DNA from: an uncultured Pelagibacteraceae bacterium
GTDB taxonomy: Bacteria > Pseudomonadota > Alphaproteobacteria > Pelagibacterales > Pelagibacteraceae
Length of the DNA: 64,000 nucleotides
Assembly: GCA_902566925.1 (NCBI GenBank)
Contig: CACFKO010000003.1
Coordinates: forward strand, 59,484-123,483
Direction: 5' to 3'
Part shown: one piece after another, positions 57,628-64,000 of the stretch
Layout of the letters: each line of letters opens with the position of its first letter
Numbering within the stretch: the stretch's first letter is position 1
Translations under genes and position numbers: made by a program
Notes under the pieces: generated by a model
Told to the model about the DNA's origin: nothing
The model's database searches: none
Seen by the model: the letters and a program-made list of their open reading frames with translations, nothing else

Positions 57628-58463
57628 TGAATATTGACTCTAAAAAAAATATTGAAGGAATAGAAAATTTTTCTGTTGCTATTAGAAAAAATATTTTAGA
57701 AATGGCTTTGTCAGCTGGAGCAAATAGTTCCCATTTTGGGGGTGCATTATCAATCACAGAAATTGTTTCGGTACTATTTTCACATCAAATGAAAATAGAT
57801 AAAAATAATCCACAATGGGAAGATAGAGACAGATTTATACTTAGCAAAGGTCACGCGTGTTTAGCTTACTATGCCGCATTATGTGAGGTTGGCTATATTT
57901 CTAAGGAAGAACTAAAAACTTTTGAGAAAAATGATACTAATTTATTGGGACACCCTGTAATAAATAGAAATTTGGGAATCGATTTTTCCAACGGTTCTCT
58001 TGGGATGGGGCTATCTCTTGGTATTGGCGTAGCAATAGCTGCAAAAAAAAGGAAAAAAAATTATGATGTATATGTAGTTGTCGGAGATGGAGAATGTAAC
58101 GAAGGTTCTGTCTGGGAAGGTGCAATGGCTGCTCCAAATTTTAAACTTAATAATCTTTACGTAATAATTGACAAAAATAATTTTCAACAAACTGGATCAA
58201 ATAAAGAAATTATGAATGTAGAAAATCTAAAAGATAAATGGTCAAGTTTTGGGTGGTATACTGAAGAGCTAGACGGCCACAATATAACTCAGCTTTATAA
58301 TTTTTTCAAAAAAGGAAAAAATGAGAGTAAACCAAAAGCTGTTATTGCTAATACTGTTAAAGGCAAAGGTTTTTCTTTTTCTGAGAATAATAACGACTGG
58401 CATCATTCTGTTTTGAGCAAGTCACTTTATGAAAAAGGGCTTAAGGAATTATTAAAAAAGTAG
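57627..58463 (+). CDS. transketolase-like subunit, N-terminal (ThDP) half
   Basis: 278 aa equal to the first domain of transketolase. DRFILSKGHACLAYYAAL, GHPVINRNLGIDFSNGSLG and the ThDP-binding GDGECNEGSVWEG (near 154) are clear. It needs the C-terminal subunit encoded 4 bp downstream. Split transketolases occur in specialised pathways that move two-carbon ketol units; the complete housekeeping tkt is at 19074. Confidence 0.93.
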   Translation: MNIDSKKNIEGIENFSVAIRKNILEMALSAGANSSHFGGALSITEIVSVLFSHQMKIDKNNPQWEDRDRFILSKGHACLAYYAALCEVGYISKEELKTFEKNDTNLLGHPVINRNLGIDFSNGSLGMGLSLGIGVAIAAKKRKKNYDVYVVVGDGECNEGSVWEGAMAAPNFKLNNLYVIIDKNNFQQTGSNKEIMNVENLKDKWSSFGWYTEELDGHNITQLYNFFKKGKNESKPKAVIANTVKGKGFSFSENNNDWHHSVLSKSLYEKGLKELLKK

Positions 58464-58467
58464 CTTT

Positions 58468-59427
58468 ATGATTATCGACGATAGAAGTATAAAAATGTGG
58501 TCAACTATTGGACCTAGAGCCACACTTGGTATTGCAGCACTCGATTTGGCAAAAAAAATTGACAACCTAATGGTTTTAACTTGTGACGTATCAACCTCAG
58601 CAGGACTAGATAGATTTAGAAAAACCTGCCCAGAAAAATATTTAGACTTAGGTATAGCTGAACAAAATATGATTGGTGTAGCCGCAGGTTTGGCAAGTGA
58701 AAAATTTAATGTTATAACAACTACTTTTGCCCCTTTTCAAACCATGAGATGCTGCGAGCAAATCAAAGTTAATATTGGATATATGAAACAAAAAATTTGC
58801 ATGGTAGGTATTGCAAGTGGATTAGCGCTAGGGACATTGGGATACACACATTGCTGCATTGAAGATGTGGGAATTTTAAGATCAATACCAGGTATAACTA
58901 TTATATCTCCGGCAGACTCTCTAGAAACAGTAAAAGCATTAGAAGCTGCAGTGCAATCAAAAAACTCTGCTTATATAAGGTTAACTGGTTCTTCAAATAA
59001 TCCTATAGTTTATAAAAATGATTATAAGTTTGAAATTGGAAAATCAATTATTTTGAGAGAGGGAAAAGATATAACAATCTTTTGTTCAGGATCTATGGTG
59101 TTTCAGAGTTTAAAAGCTGCAGAAATTTTGGAAAAAAAAAATATTTCTTCAAAAGTGATAAATATGCATACAATAAAGCCTATAGACAAAATTGCTATTG
59201 AAGAAGCCTGCAAAACATCACTTATAGTTTCCGTTGAGGAACATAATGTTTTGGGGGGTCTTGGTAGTGCTATTGCGGAGCATAAATCTACTCTAAATAC
59301 TTCTACAAAACAAATATTTTTAGGTATAAAAGATAATTACAGTAGAGGAGGAAGTTACAAATTTTTACAGGAAAAACACGGGCTTACTCCAGATAAAATT
59401 TCAGAGGAAATTCTCAAAAATGTTTAA
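58468..59427 (+). CDS. transketolase-like subunit, C-terminal half
   Basis: 319 aa containing the pyrimidine-binding and C-terminal domains: DVSTSAGLDRFRKTCPEKYLDLGIAEQNM has the ThDP-activating Glu, and VEEHNVLGGLGSAIAE is typical of this family and of the E1-beta/DXS relatives. Together with the preceding gene it forms one ThDP enzyme. It is the last gene before operator 4. Confidence 0.93.
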   Translation: MIIDDRSIKMWSTIGPRATLGIAALDLAKKIDNLMVLTCDVSTSAGLDRFRKTCPEKYLDLGIAEQNMIGVAAGLASEKFNVITTTFAPFQTMRCCEQIKVNIGYMKQKICMVGIASGLALGTLGYTHCCIEDVGILRSIPGITIISPADSLETVKALEAAVQSKNSAYIRLTGSSNNPIVYKNDYKFEIGKSIILREGKDITIFCSGSMVFQSLKAAEILEKKNISSKVINMHTIKPIDKIAIEEACKTSLIVSVEEHNVLGGLGSAIAEHKSTLNTSTKQIFLGIKDNYSRGGSYKFLQEKHGLTPDKISEEILKNV

Positions 59428-59448
59428 TATCTTTAATAAAATGCCTAT

Positions 59449-59463
59449 GTTCAACTATTGAAC
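59449..59463. promoter_or_regulatory. operator repeat 4 (GTTCAA-CTA-TTGAAC)
   Basis: Perfect 6-3-6 inverted repeat in the gap between the transketolase and PhyH genes. Its right half serves as the -35 of the following promoter. Confidence 0.8.
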
Positions 59464-59486
59464 TATATTGATAAATGATTTATATT
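59458..59486 (+). promoter_or_regulatory. promoter of the PhyH-ACP-radical SAM unit
   Basis: -35 TTGAAC (59458-59463), 17-bp spacer, -10 TATATT (59481-59486); start near 59493. This places the ATG at 59519 downstream of the transcript start and excludes the upstream TTG at 59468. Confidence 0.6.
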
Positions 59487-59518
59487 TAGTAGCTAGAAAA
59501 GGGGAAATTAAAAAAATT

Positions 59519-60304
59519 ATGAAAAAAGATTATATAATTAGTGAAAAAGTTGACGAGATAAAAAATAATGGTTATTGCATTTTAGAGAACTATATAACAG
59601 AGGAAGGTCTTGATACAATAAAAAATTCTCTTTTAAAAGCCTTACACTATATAGAACCTACCAAAGAAAAAGATTTACAAAAAAAATACTATCAAATTAA
59701 AAAATTTAATGAAAAATTAAAAGGTAATTGGTACGATATAGCTGGTAGAGACATTAACCTTTTACAATTTCTTCATTCTCCTGTTGTAACTAATATTGTA
59801 AAAAAATATTTTGATACAGATGTTCTTTTTTCTGGGAGATCGTGTATTGGTGTTTATGATGATGATAATGATAAATTGTTAGAGCCACATCAAGAAACTG
59901 CTCAACTTTCAAGGGACTGTATGTTGTTTTGGTGTCCATTATATGACACCGATAAAGATAAAGGTGGTCTCTTTATTTTAAAAGACTCACATAAACACGG
60001 ATATTTTAACCATACTACAGAACATCCTGATGGAAAAAAAGGTTGGACAAATTTATATACACACGTTGATCGATCCATATCAAAAAAATTTAAGAAAGTA
60101 GAGCTTGAAGTAAAAGCTGGCTCAGCTGTATTAATGCATTCTTCAACTCTTCATGGTGGATACCCTAACAAAACAAAGGGTTCAGTGAGAATTACTGTGT
60201 GTGAAAGATACTGTCCCTTACAAAAAATGCCATATTTAAAAAATCCAAAAGCACCTTTAAAAATTCCTTACACTGGTGTGGATTATAATAAAATATTAGA
60301 CTAA
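59519..60304 (+). CDS. phytanoyl-CoA dioxygenase (PhyH) family protein
   Basis: Fe(II)/2-oxoglutarate oxygenase-like protein, 261 aa from the ATG at 59519. Iron ligands are likely in LEPHQETAQL (His with Glu or Asp two residues later) and STLHGGYP (second His). GYCILENYITEEGLD at the start and GGLFILKDSHKHG are typical of PhyH. It may hydroxylate a lipid or a carrier-bound acyl group; an acyl carrier protein gene follows after 2 bp. Confidence 0.83.
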   Translation: MKKDYIISEKVDEIKNNGYCILENYITEEGLDTIKNSLLKALHYIEPTKEKDLQKKYYQIKKFNEKLKGNWYDIAGRDINLLQFLHSPVVTNIVKKYFDTDVLFSGRSCIGVYDDDNDKLLEPHQETAQLSRDCMLFWCPLYDTDKDKGGLFILKDSHKHGYFNHTTEHPDGKKGWTNLYTHVDRSISKKFKKVELEVKAGSAVLMHSSTLHGGYPNKTKGSVRITVCERYCPLQKMPYLKNPKAPLKIPYTGVDYNKILD

Positions 60305-60306
60305 TT

Positions 60307-60546
60307 ATGGAAAATAAGGAAAAGTACAAAGATATTTTTATAAAATCATTATCTATTAATTCTGATAAATTTAGTGAAAATATTAAGTATAACGAAATTC
60401 CAGAGTGGGATTCGATTGGGCATATGACTTTAATGTCTGGACTTGAGGAAGGTTTCGGCATAACTATGGAAACTGACGACATAGTTGACTTTAGTTCATT
60501 TAAAAAGGGCCTGGATATTCTAAAAAAATATAAGATTGCTTTTTAA
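60307..60546 (+). CDS. acyl carrier protein-like
   Basis: 79 aa with EWDSIGHMTLMSGLEEGFG; the Ser of DSIGHM (about residue 39) is the phosphopantetheine site. The rest resembles standalone ACPs in polysaccharide or polyketide-like clusters rather than the fatty-acid AcpP. It could carry the acyl unit used by LuxE, LuxC, the FabZ-like enzyme and PhyH; this is inferred from position. Confidence 0.85.
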   Translation: MENKEKYKDIFIKSLSINSDKFSENIKYNEIPEWDSIGHMTLMSGLEEGFGITMETDDIVDFSSFKKGLDILKKYKIAF

Positions 60547-60572
60547 TGAAAAATGCTTGAAAGTTTAAGATT

Positions 60573-62249
60573 ATGGGTAATAATATATTTATATCACCGA
60601 CTAGAAAACAAATTAATAATTTAGACACTCTACCAACTTACGATAGATCTTTAGTTGATTACTCTAAATATAATCAAACAATAGGCCATGCTGGAGTAAA
60701 ATATTCAATGGCTGTTCAGGCTACTAGGGGCTGTCCGTATAGATGTTTTTATTGTGATGTTTACAAAACTACACTTCATCATTTTAGAAGAACCGTTGAT
60801 AGTGTTTTTGAAGAAGTAAAAATGATAGCTGACATGGGTGTTAAAAGGATAGAATTTATTGACGATATTTTTAATGTAAAAGCTAAAGATTTTGTAAGTT
60901 TTTTTAATAAGGTAATAAAAGCAAATTTAGATGTAAGCTTCTTCTTTCCAACAGCATTAAAAGGAGATCTTTTAACAAGAGAAGTTATTGATGTGATGAT
61001 GCAAGGAGGTGCTGTCGGGGTGAACGTATCTCTAGAATCTGCCTCTCCAAGAATGCAAAAAGTAATGAGAAAAAATTTAGACATAGAAAGATTTAGAGAA
61101 AATTTAGATTATATATGTAAAAATTATCCATCTGCAGTTACAACGCTAAACACTATGCATGGTTTTCCAACTGAAAAGGAAGATGAGGCTCAGATGACTT
61201 TGGATTTTATTTTTTCAATGAAGTGGGTTCACTTTCCTTATACTCATATCGTTAGAATATTTCCGGGAACTGACTTAGAAAAATTTGCTTTGGACCACGG
61301 AGTGCCTAGAAGTGCAATAAATGAGTCGATTGATAAATCTTACCATCAAGTAACACCTACTTTGCCATTCAGTAAAGAATTTACTGAAAAATACAAACTG
61401 AAGTTCTTAAAAGAGTATGTTTTAAATAAAGAAAGATTATTAAAGGTTTTGCCAGTACAAATGAAACATTTTACCGAGGAAGAATTGAATCAGAGGTATA
61501 GTAGCTATTTTGCATCAAAAATTAAGAGCTTAAAAGATGTTTTAAGAATGGCTGGAATAAAAGATAATGAATTAAAAATAAAATGTCTTGGGGAAGGTGA
61601 TATAAAAATTCCTAACTTGGAGAATAAAATAAAAAAAGCTTTCCCAGCAAAAAAGGTTAAGAAAAATGCATTTAAAATTTTGCTTATAAATATATCAACT
61701 CACTTTACTAAAGACAAAAATGTAAGTGAGTATGATGTCTTAGAACCACCTCTTGGTCTTATAGCACTACAATCATATTTAGATCATGTATTTAAGGATG
61801 AAATAGATGGAAAACTTATCAAAAGTAGAATTGAATTTGATAGTTATGATGAATTAAAAAAAATAATAAAAAACTTTGATCCAGATTTAATTGGAGTTAG
61901 TGCTATGACTTTTCACAAAGATTTCTTTCATGAAGCTATATCGGAGATCAGGAAGGGTGGTTATAAAAAAACATTGATAGTAGGAGGACCACACCCAACA
62001 ACAAGTTATGCTGAGGTTATGAAAGATAAAAATATTGACATATGTGTTTTAGGCGAAGGAGAAGTAACTTTAGCAGAAATAGTTCAGAAAATGATGGAAA
62101 ATGATAAAAAGAAACTTCCAAATGAAATCCTTAAAAAAATTAATGGTATTGCATTTTTAGATCACCCGATTCACGAAACAAAAATAACAAAAAAAGATGA
62201 AACAAGAGCTACCGGGCTATATAGTTCTAAAGTAATTGGGCAATATTAA
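60573..62249 (+). CDS. radical SAM protein with C-terminal B12-binding domain (reversed order)
   Basis: 558 aa. The radical SAM domain is N-terminal: CPYRCFYC (Cys54, 58, 61), IEFIDDIFN, GVNVSLESASPRM and FPGTDLEKFA. A cobalamin-binding-type domain is C-terminal (from about 365): FKILLINIS, PPLGLIALQSYL, IGVSAMTFHKDF, VGGPHPTTSYAEV and CVLGEGEVTLAEIV. In the common B12-radical SAM family the B12 domain comes first. The N-terminus INNLDTLPTYDRSLVDY looks like the linker that normally follows a B12 domain. A methyltransferase or ring-modifying role is possible. Confidence 0.85.
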   Translation: MGNNIFISPTRKQINNLDTLPTYDRSLVDYSKYNQTIGHAGVKYSMAVQATRGCPYRCFYCDVYKTTLHHFRRTVDSVFEEVKMIADMGVKRIEFIDDIFNVKAKDFVSFFNKVIKANLDVSFFFPTALKGDLLTREVIDVMMQGGAVGVNVSLESASPRMQKVMRKNLDIERFRENLDYICKNYPSAVTTLNTMHGFPTEKEDEAQMTLDFIFSMKWVHFPYTHIVRIFPGTDLEKFALDHGVPRSAINESIDKSYHQVTPTLPFSKEFTEKYKLKFLKEYVLNKERLLKVLPVQMKHFTEEELNQRYSSYFASKIKSLKDVLRMAGIKDNELKIKCLGEGDIKIPNLENKIKKAFPAKKVKKNAFKILLINISTHFTKDKNVSEYDVLEPPLGLIALQSYLDHVFKDEIDGKLIKSRIEFDSYDELKKIIKNFDPDLIGVSAMTFHKDFFHEAISEIRKGGYKKTLIVGGPHPTTSYAEVMKDKNIDICVLGEGEVTLAEIVQKMMENDKKKLPNEILKKINGIAFLDHPIHETKITKKDETRATGLYSSKVIGQY

Positions 62250-62260
62250 AAGTTATAGAT

Positions 62261-62584
62261 TTATTTTTTTTTTTTAAATTTTTTTAACTCATTCTTTAAT
62301 TCTTCATACTCTTGCATTTTTAATTTCATAAACCTTAAGGTAATTTTTGTTTTTTCACTAAAGCCTTTTGGTGTTAAGTAGTAAAAATAATTAAGTTTAT
62401 CCTCATTTTTTTTAAAGTTTTTTATTTTTACTAAACCTTTCTCTTTAAGAGCCTTCATACAATAATTTATTTTCCCCAGACTCATGCCTAATGCGGAAGA
62501 CAAGTCTCTCTGTGATAAATTAGATTCACTGCCGATCTTTCTTAGAAGCTTTAAATATTCTTCATTTTTATCGTTAATTTTCAT
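62261..62584 (-). CDS. EPS-associated MarR-family winged-helix regulator
   Basis: 107 aa from an ATG at 62584. Winged helix: LSQRDLSSALGMSLGKIN (recognition region), YCMKALKEKGLVKIKNF, then FYYLTPKGFSEKTKITLRFM and a C-terminal coiled coil. This matches the EPS-associated MarR-like family found in exopolysaccharide clusters. The frame extends to an ATG at 62605, but that codon lies inside an operator and upstream of the predicted transcript start, so 62584 is preferred and the mRNA would be leaderless. It likely controls the island operons through the GTTCAA repeats. Confidence 0.85.
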   Translation of the reverse strand: MKINDKNEEYLKLLRKIGSESNLSQRDLSSALGMSLGKINYCMKALKEKGLVKIKNFKKNEDKLNYFYYLTPKGFSEKTKITLRFMKLKMQEYEELKNELKKFKKKK

Positions 62585-62591
62585 TTTTTTA

Positions 62592-62620
62592 TTTATAACG
62601 TTCATCGCATGAACTGTAAA
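62592..62620 (-). promoter_or_regulatory. promoter of the regulator gene
   Basis: On minus: -35 TTTACA (62620-62615), operator of 15 bp plus 2 bp as the 17-bp spacer, -10 TATAAA (62597-62592). Seven bases then lead to the ATG at 62584, so the transcript should start at or next to the initiation codon. Confidence 0.65.
62600..62614. promoter_or_regulatory. operator repeat 5 (GTTCAT-CGC-ATGAAC)
   Basis: Perfect palindromic variant of the repeat, filling the spacer of the regulator's own promoter. Its centre is 31 bp (about three helical turns) from operator 6. Suggests autoregulation. Confidence 0.75.
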
Positions 62621-62630
62621 GATTTAATTT

Positions 62631-62645
62631 GTTCAATAATTGAAC
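62631..62645. promoter_or_regulatory. operator repeat 6 (GTTCAA-TAA-TTGAAC)
   Basis: Perfect 6-3-6 repeat just upstream of the regulator's -35 and immediately after the stop codon of the next gene. No -10 is spaced correctly from it, so it is probably an auxiliary site for cooperative binding with operator 5. Confidence 0.8.
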
Positions 62646-62646
62646 A

Positions 62647-64000
62647 TTATTTACTATATATTTGACTTCTTAAATATTTAATAATTCTTTCAGAGACTTG
62701 ATCACTTTTTAAACAATACATTTCACTATCCATTTTTTGTTTTTTATTGTTTTCAATTGTTTCAATAATTATTTTTTTAAAGTCAATGAAACTTCCTATT
62801 CTTACATTGTTGAAATTATCTAGTTTGTGGAAATAGCACGAATTTTTTAAACCTGGATCTATAAAATAACAATTATATCCATGACCAATTCCCTCCGTTA
62901 TCATAGTTGAGGACCATGAAAATATAATTTTACTTCTTTCAAAAAGAGCATAGCTATCATTTTTTGAGTCGATTTGCGTCTTGCTATTTACATCTGTATT
63001 AAAAAAATTCTCAACAGACTTCTTGCTCTTATATTTTTTTTTATAAAGTGTATTATTTTTAACATCAGAATGATGTTTAATTAAAACCTTATAATTTTTA
63101 TCAGATGAAATTTTTTTTATCCATTGAATTTGTGTAAATAAAAAATTTTTTTCATTTAGTTCGTTAATATAAAGATGGTTATTTGGTTTAATTGCATAAA
63201 TTAAAATATCAGTTTCAGGAACATTTTTTATATCTTTGTCTTCTAAAAACCACTTGTGTTCCATAATTAAAGAACCGACTGGAAAAAAGTTTTTTATGTC
63301 TCCTCCAAGGTCTGCGAGTCTTTTTTGAGTATAGGTTTCTTTCGCAAGAGATAGGAAAGTGTCGATAAAAACAAAGAGACTGATTGTCGTTTCACAAATA
63401 TTTTTCTGAGTGCAAACAGTTAAATTTCCACCATTTTTTTTAAAAAAATGGTTTCTTATAGGACATGTTCTATAAAATCTATCTTGAAGTAAATATTTTG
63501 ATTTATATTTTGAAAATATAGTAGAATATTTACAATAGGAATATAAAATTATTTTAAGTAAATATAAAAAGTTAAAATTGTATCTATGCGAAAGCGATAT
63601 CAATTTAAAAAAAAATTTTAAATTTTTTAATTTATTCTGATAAAAACAGTCTGAATTAAAAAAAAATAATTTTCCTAAGTATAAACTTGTTATTTTACTA
63701 TCCTCTAAATGTTTTTTAATTGGAAAATTATTTATTGCTACACAACTTGAGGATAATTTCATTAATTTTTTAAATCTTTCATATGCCAGTTGACTGCCAA
63801 TATCGTCAATTATCAATTCGACTTTCTTGTCAGTTTTGATTTTTTTTGAAAAAATGAACCCCCAAATTATAATAGATAAATAAACTAAAGAATCTTTTAA
63901 AATAGAAGAAATTCTAAAGGTAGATTTAAAAATACCCTTTTCATAATCAAAATTATTTGCCAAAATCTGTTTACTTTTGTTTAAAACAATTTCTTGGGGA
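62647..64000 (-). CDS. putative surface-polysaccharide glycosyltransferase, 5' end off window
   Basis: The frame is open to the right edge (at least 450 aa); a TTG at 63963 is not a convincing start because coding continues upstream with QEIVLNKSKQI. Not firmly recognised. The second half has LIKHHSDVKN, SKIIFSWSSTMITEGIGHG and YFIDPGLKNSCYF. These resemble donor-binding loops of GT-B or capsule-type transferases and parallel the gene at 38957. It ends 2 bp before operator 6. Confidence 0.55.
   Translation of the reverse strand, partial: PQEIVLNKSKQILANNFDYEKGIFKSTFRISSILKDSLVYLSIIIWGFIFSKKIKTDKKVELIIDDIGSQLAYERFKKLMKLSSSCVAINNFPIKKHLEDSKITSLYLGKLFFFNSDCFYQNKLKNLKFFFKLISLSHRYNFNFLYLLKIILYSYCKYSTIFSKYKSKYLLQDRFYRTCPIRNHFFKKNGGNLTVCTQKNICETTISLFVFIDTFLSLAKETYTQKRLADLGGDIKNFFPVGSLIMEHKWFLEDKDIKNVPETDILIYAIKPNNHLYINELNEKNFLFTQIQWIKKISSDKNYKVLIKHHSDVKNNTLYKKKYKSKKSVENFFNTDVNSKTQIDSKNDSYALFERSKIIFSWSSTMITEGIGHGYNCYFIDPGLKNSCYFHKLDNFNNVRIGSFIDFKKIIIETIENNKKQKMDSEMYCLKSDQVSERIIKYLRSQIYSK

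Larger units (their letters stand above)
31859..64000. other. surface-polysaccharide island (SAR11 hypervariable region 2 type)
   Basis: From tRNA-Val to the right edge nearly every gene belongs to polysaccharide synthesis, nucleotide-sugar metabolism, export, or associated modification. The switch from core genes is abrupt and coincides with the lone 5S. Operons run on both strands, with three large transcription units. No transposase, integrase or direct repeats were seen. The island is open at the right edge, where 23S would be expected if the SAR11 order holds. Confidence 0.85.

Noticed and set aside
31859..64000. Integrase, transposase, CRISPR array or phage genes in the island
   Set aside because: None were seen; the island looks maintained by homologous exchange between conserved flanks, though this is inferred.

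Overview
The window is very AT-rich, tightly packed DNA whose core gene order and protein types (rluD-rpoH, purA-thiD-glmM-folP-ftsH-tilS-tol/pal, tkt-pgk-fba, a three-gene proton-translocating transhydrogenase, a TrcR/DUF1013 protein) point to a streamlined alphaproteobacterium, most likely SAR11 (Pelagibacterales). A 5S rRNA gene stands alone, without 23S beside it, at the edge of a large surface-polysaccharide island. This is the known SAR11 arrangement in which a hypervariable region lies between 23S and 5S. The taxonomic assignment is inferred from these features; no database search was possible.

Layout. (1) 1-1253: the 5' part of a PEP/pyruvate-binding-domain gene of the type found in polysaccharide clusters, running off the left edge, then tRNA-Arg(TCG). 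(2) 1301-31692: conserved core. rluD and rpoH are on +. A long minus-strand block follows: purA, thiD, glmM, folP, ftsH, tilS, cpoB, pal, tolB-A-R-Q, a RuvC-like resolvase, yebC, a metallophosphoesterase, fthC, zapA and a coiled-coil protein. Then a plus-strand block: tkt, pgk, fba, thiE, efp, suhB, rpmE, trcR-like, purE, rpsU, csp, tRNA-fMet and a hydratase-like gene. Finally, on minus: tRNA-Val, 5S, rpmJ, pntAA-AB-B and tal. rpmJ and rpsU are short genes; rpsU appears to begin at an ATT codon. (3) 31859-64000: the polysaccharide island, still open at the right edge.

The island has five parts. There is a glycosyltransferase with an O-antigen ligase/polymerase-like protein. A minus operon (42607 to 34406) holds a KdsB-like cytidylyltransferase, radical SAM, SDR, a putative glycosyltransferase, CDP-glucose formation and dehydration (rfbF, rfbG), two epimerase/reductases and a GT2. 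A second minus operon (50475 to 43954) holds an epimerase, a GT2 fused to a NeuA-like domain, a NeuA fused to a D-2-hydroxyacid dehydrogenase, a short NeuB and an AsnB-type amidotransferase. A plus operon (50613-59427) holds a PglK-like flippase, an AAC(3)-like acetyltransferase, LuxE, LuxC, a FabZ-like dehydratase, radical SAM, SDR and a two-subunit transketolase. A second plus operon (59519-62249) holds a PhyH oxygenase, an acyl carrier protein and a radical SAM/B12 protein.

The most interesting signal is regulatory. A 15-bp inverted repeat, GTTCAA-N3-TTGAAC or a close variant, occurs in the control regions of the island's main operons. It also lies, twice, in front of a gene for an EPS-associated MarR-type winged-helix regulator at 62261-62584. 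The repeats sit at fixed positions relative to recognisable -35/-10 hexamers. I propose that they are the regulator's operators and that it controls most of the island, including itself. The second candidate novelty is the LuxE/LuxC/FabZ/radical SAM/SDR/split-transketolase gene set, which could make an unusual acyl- or ketol-derived surface component.
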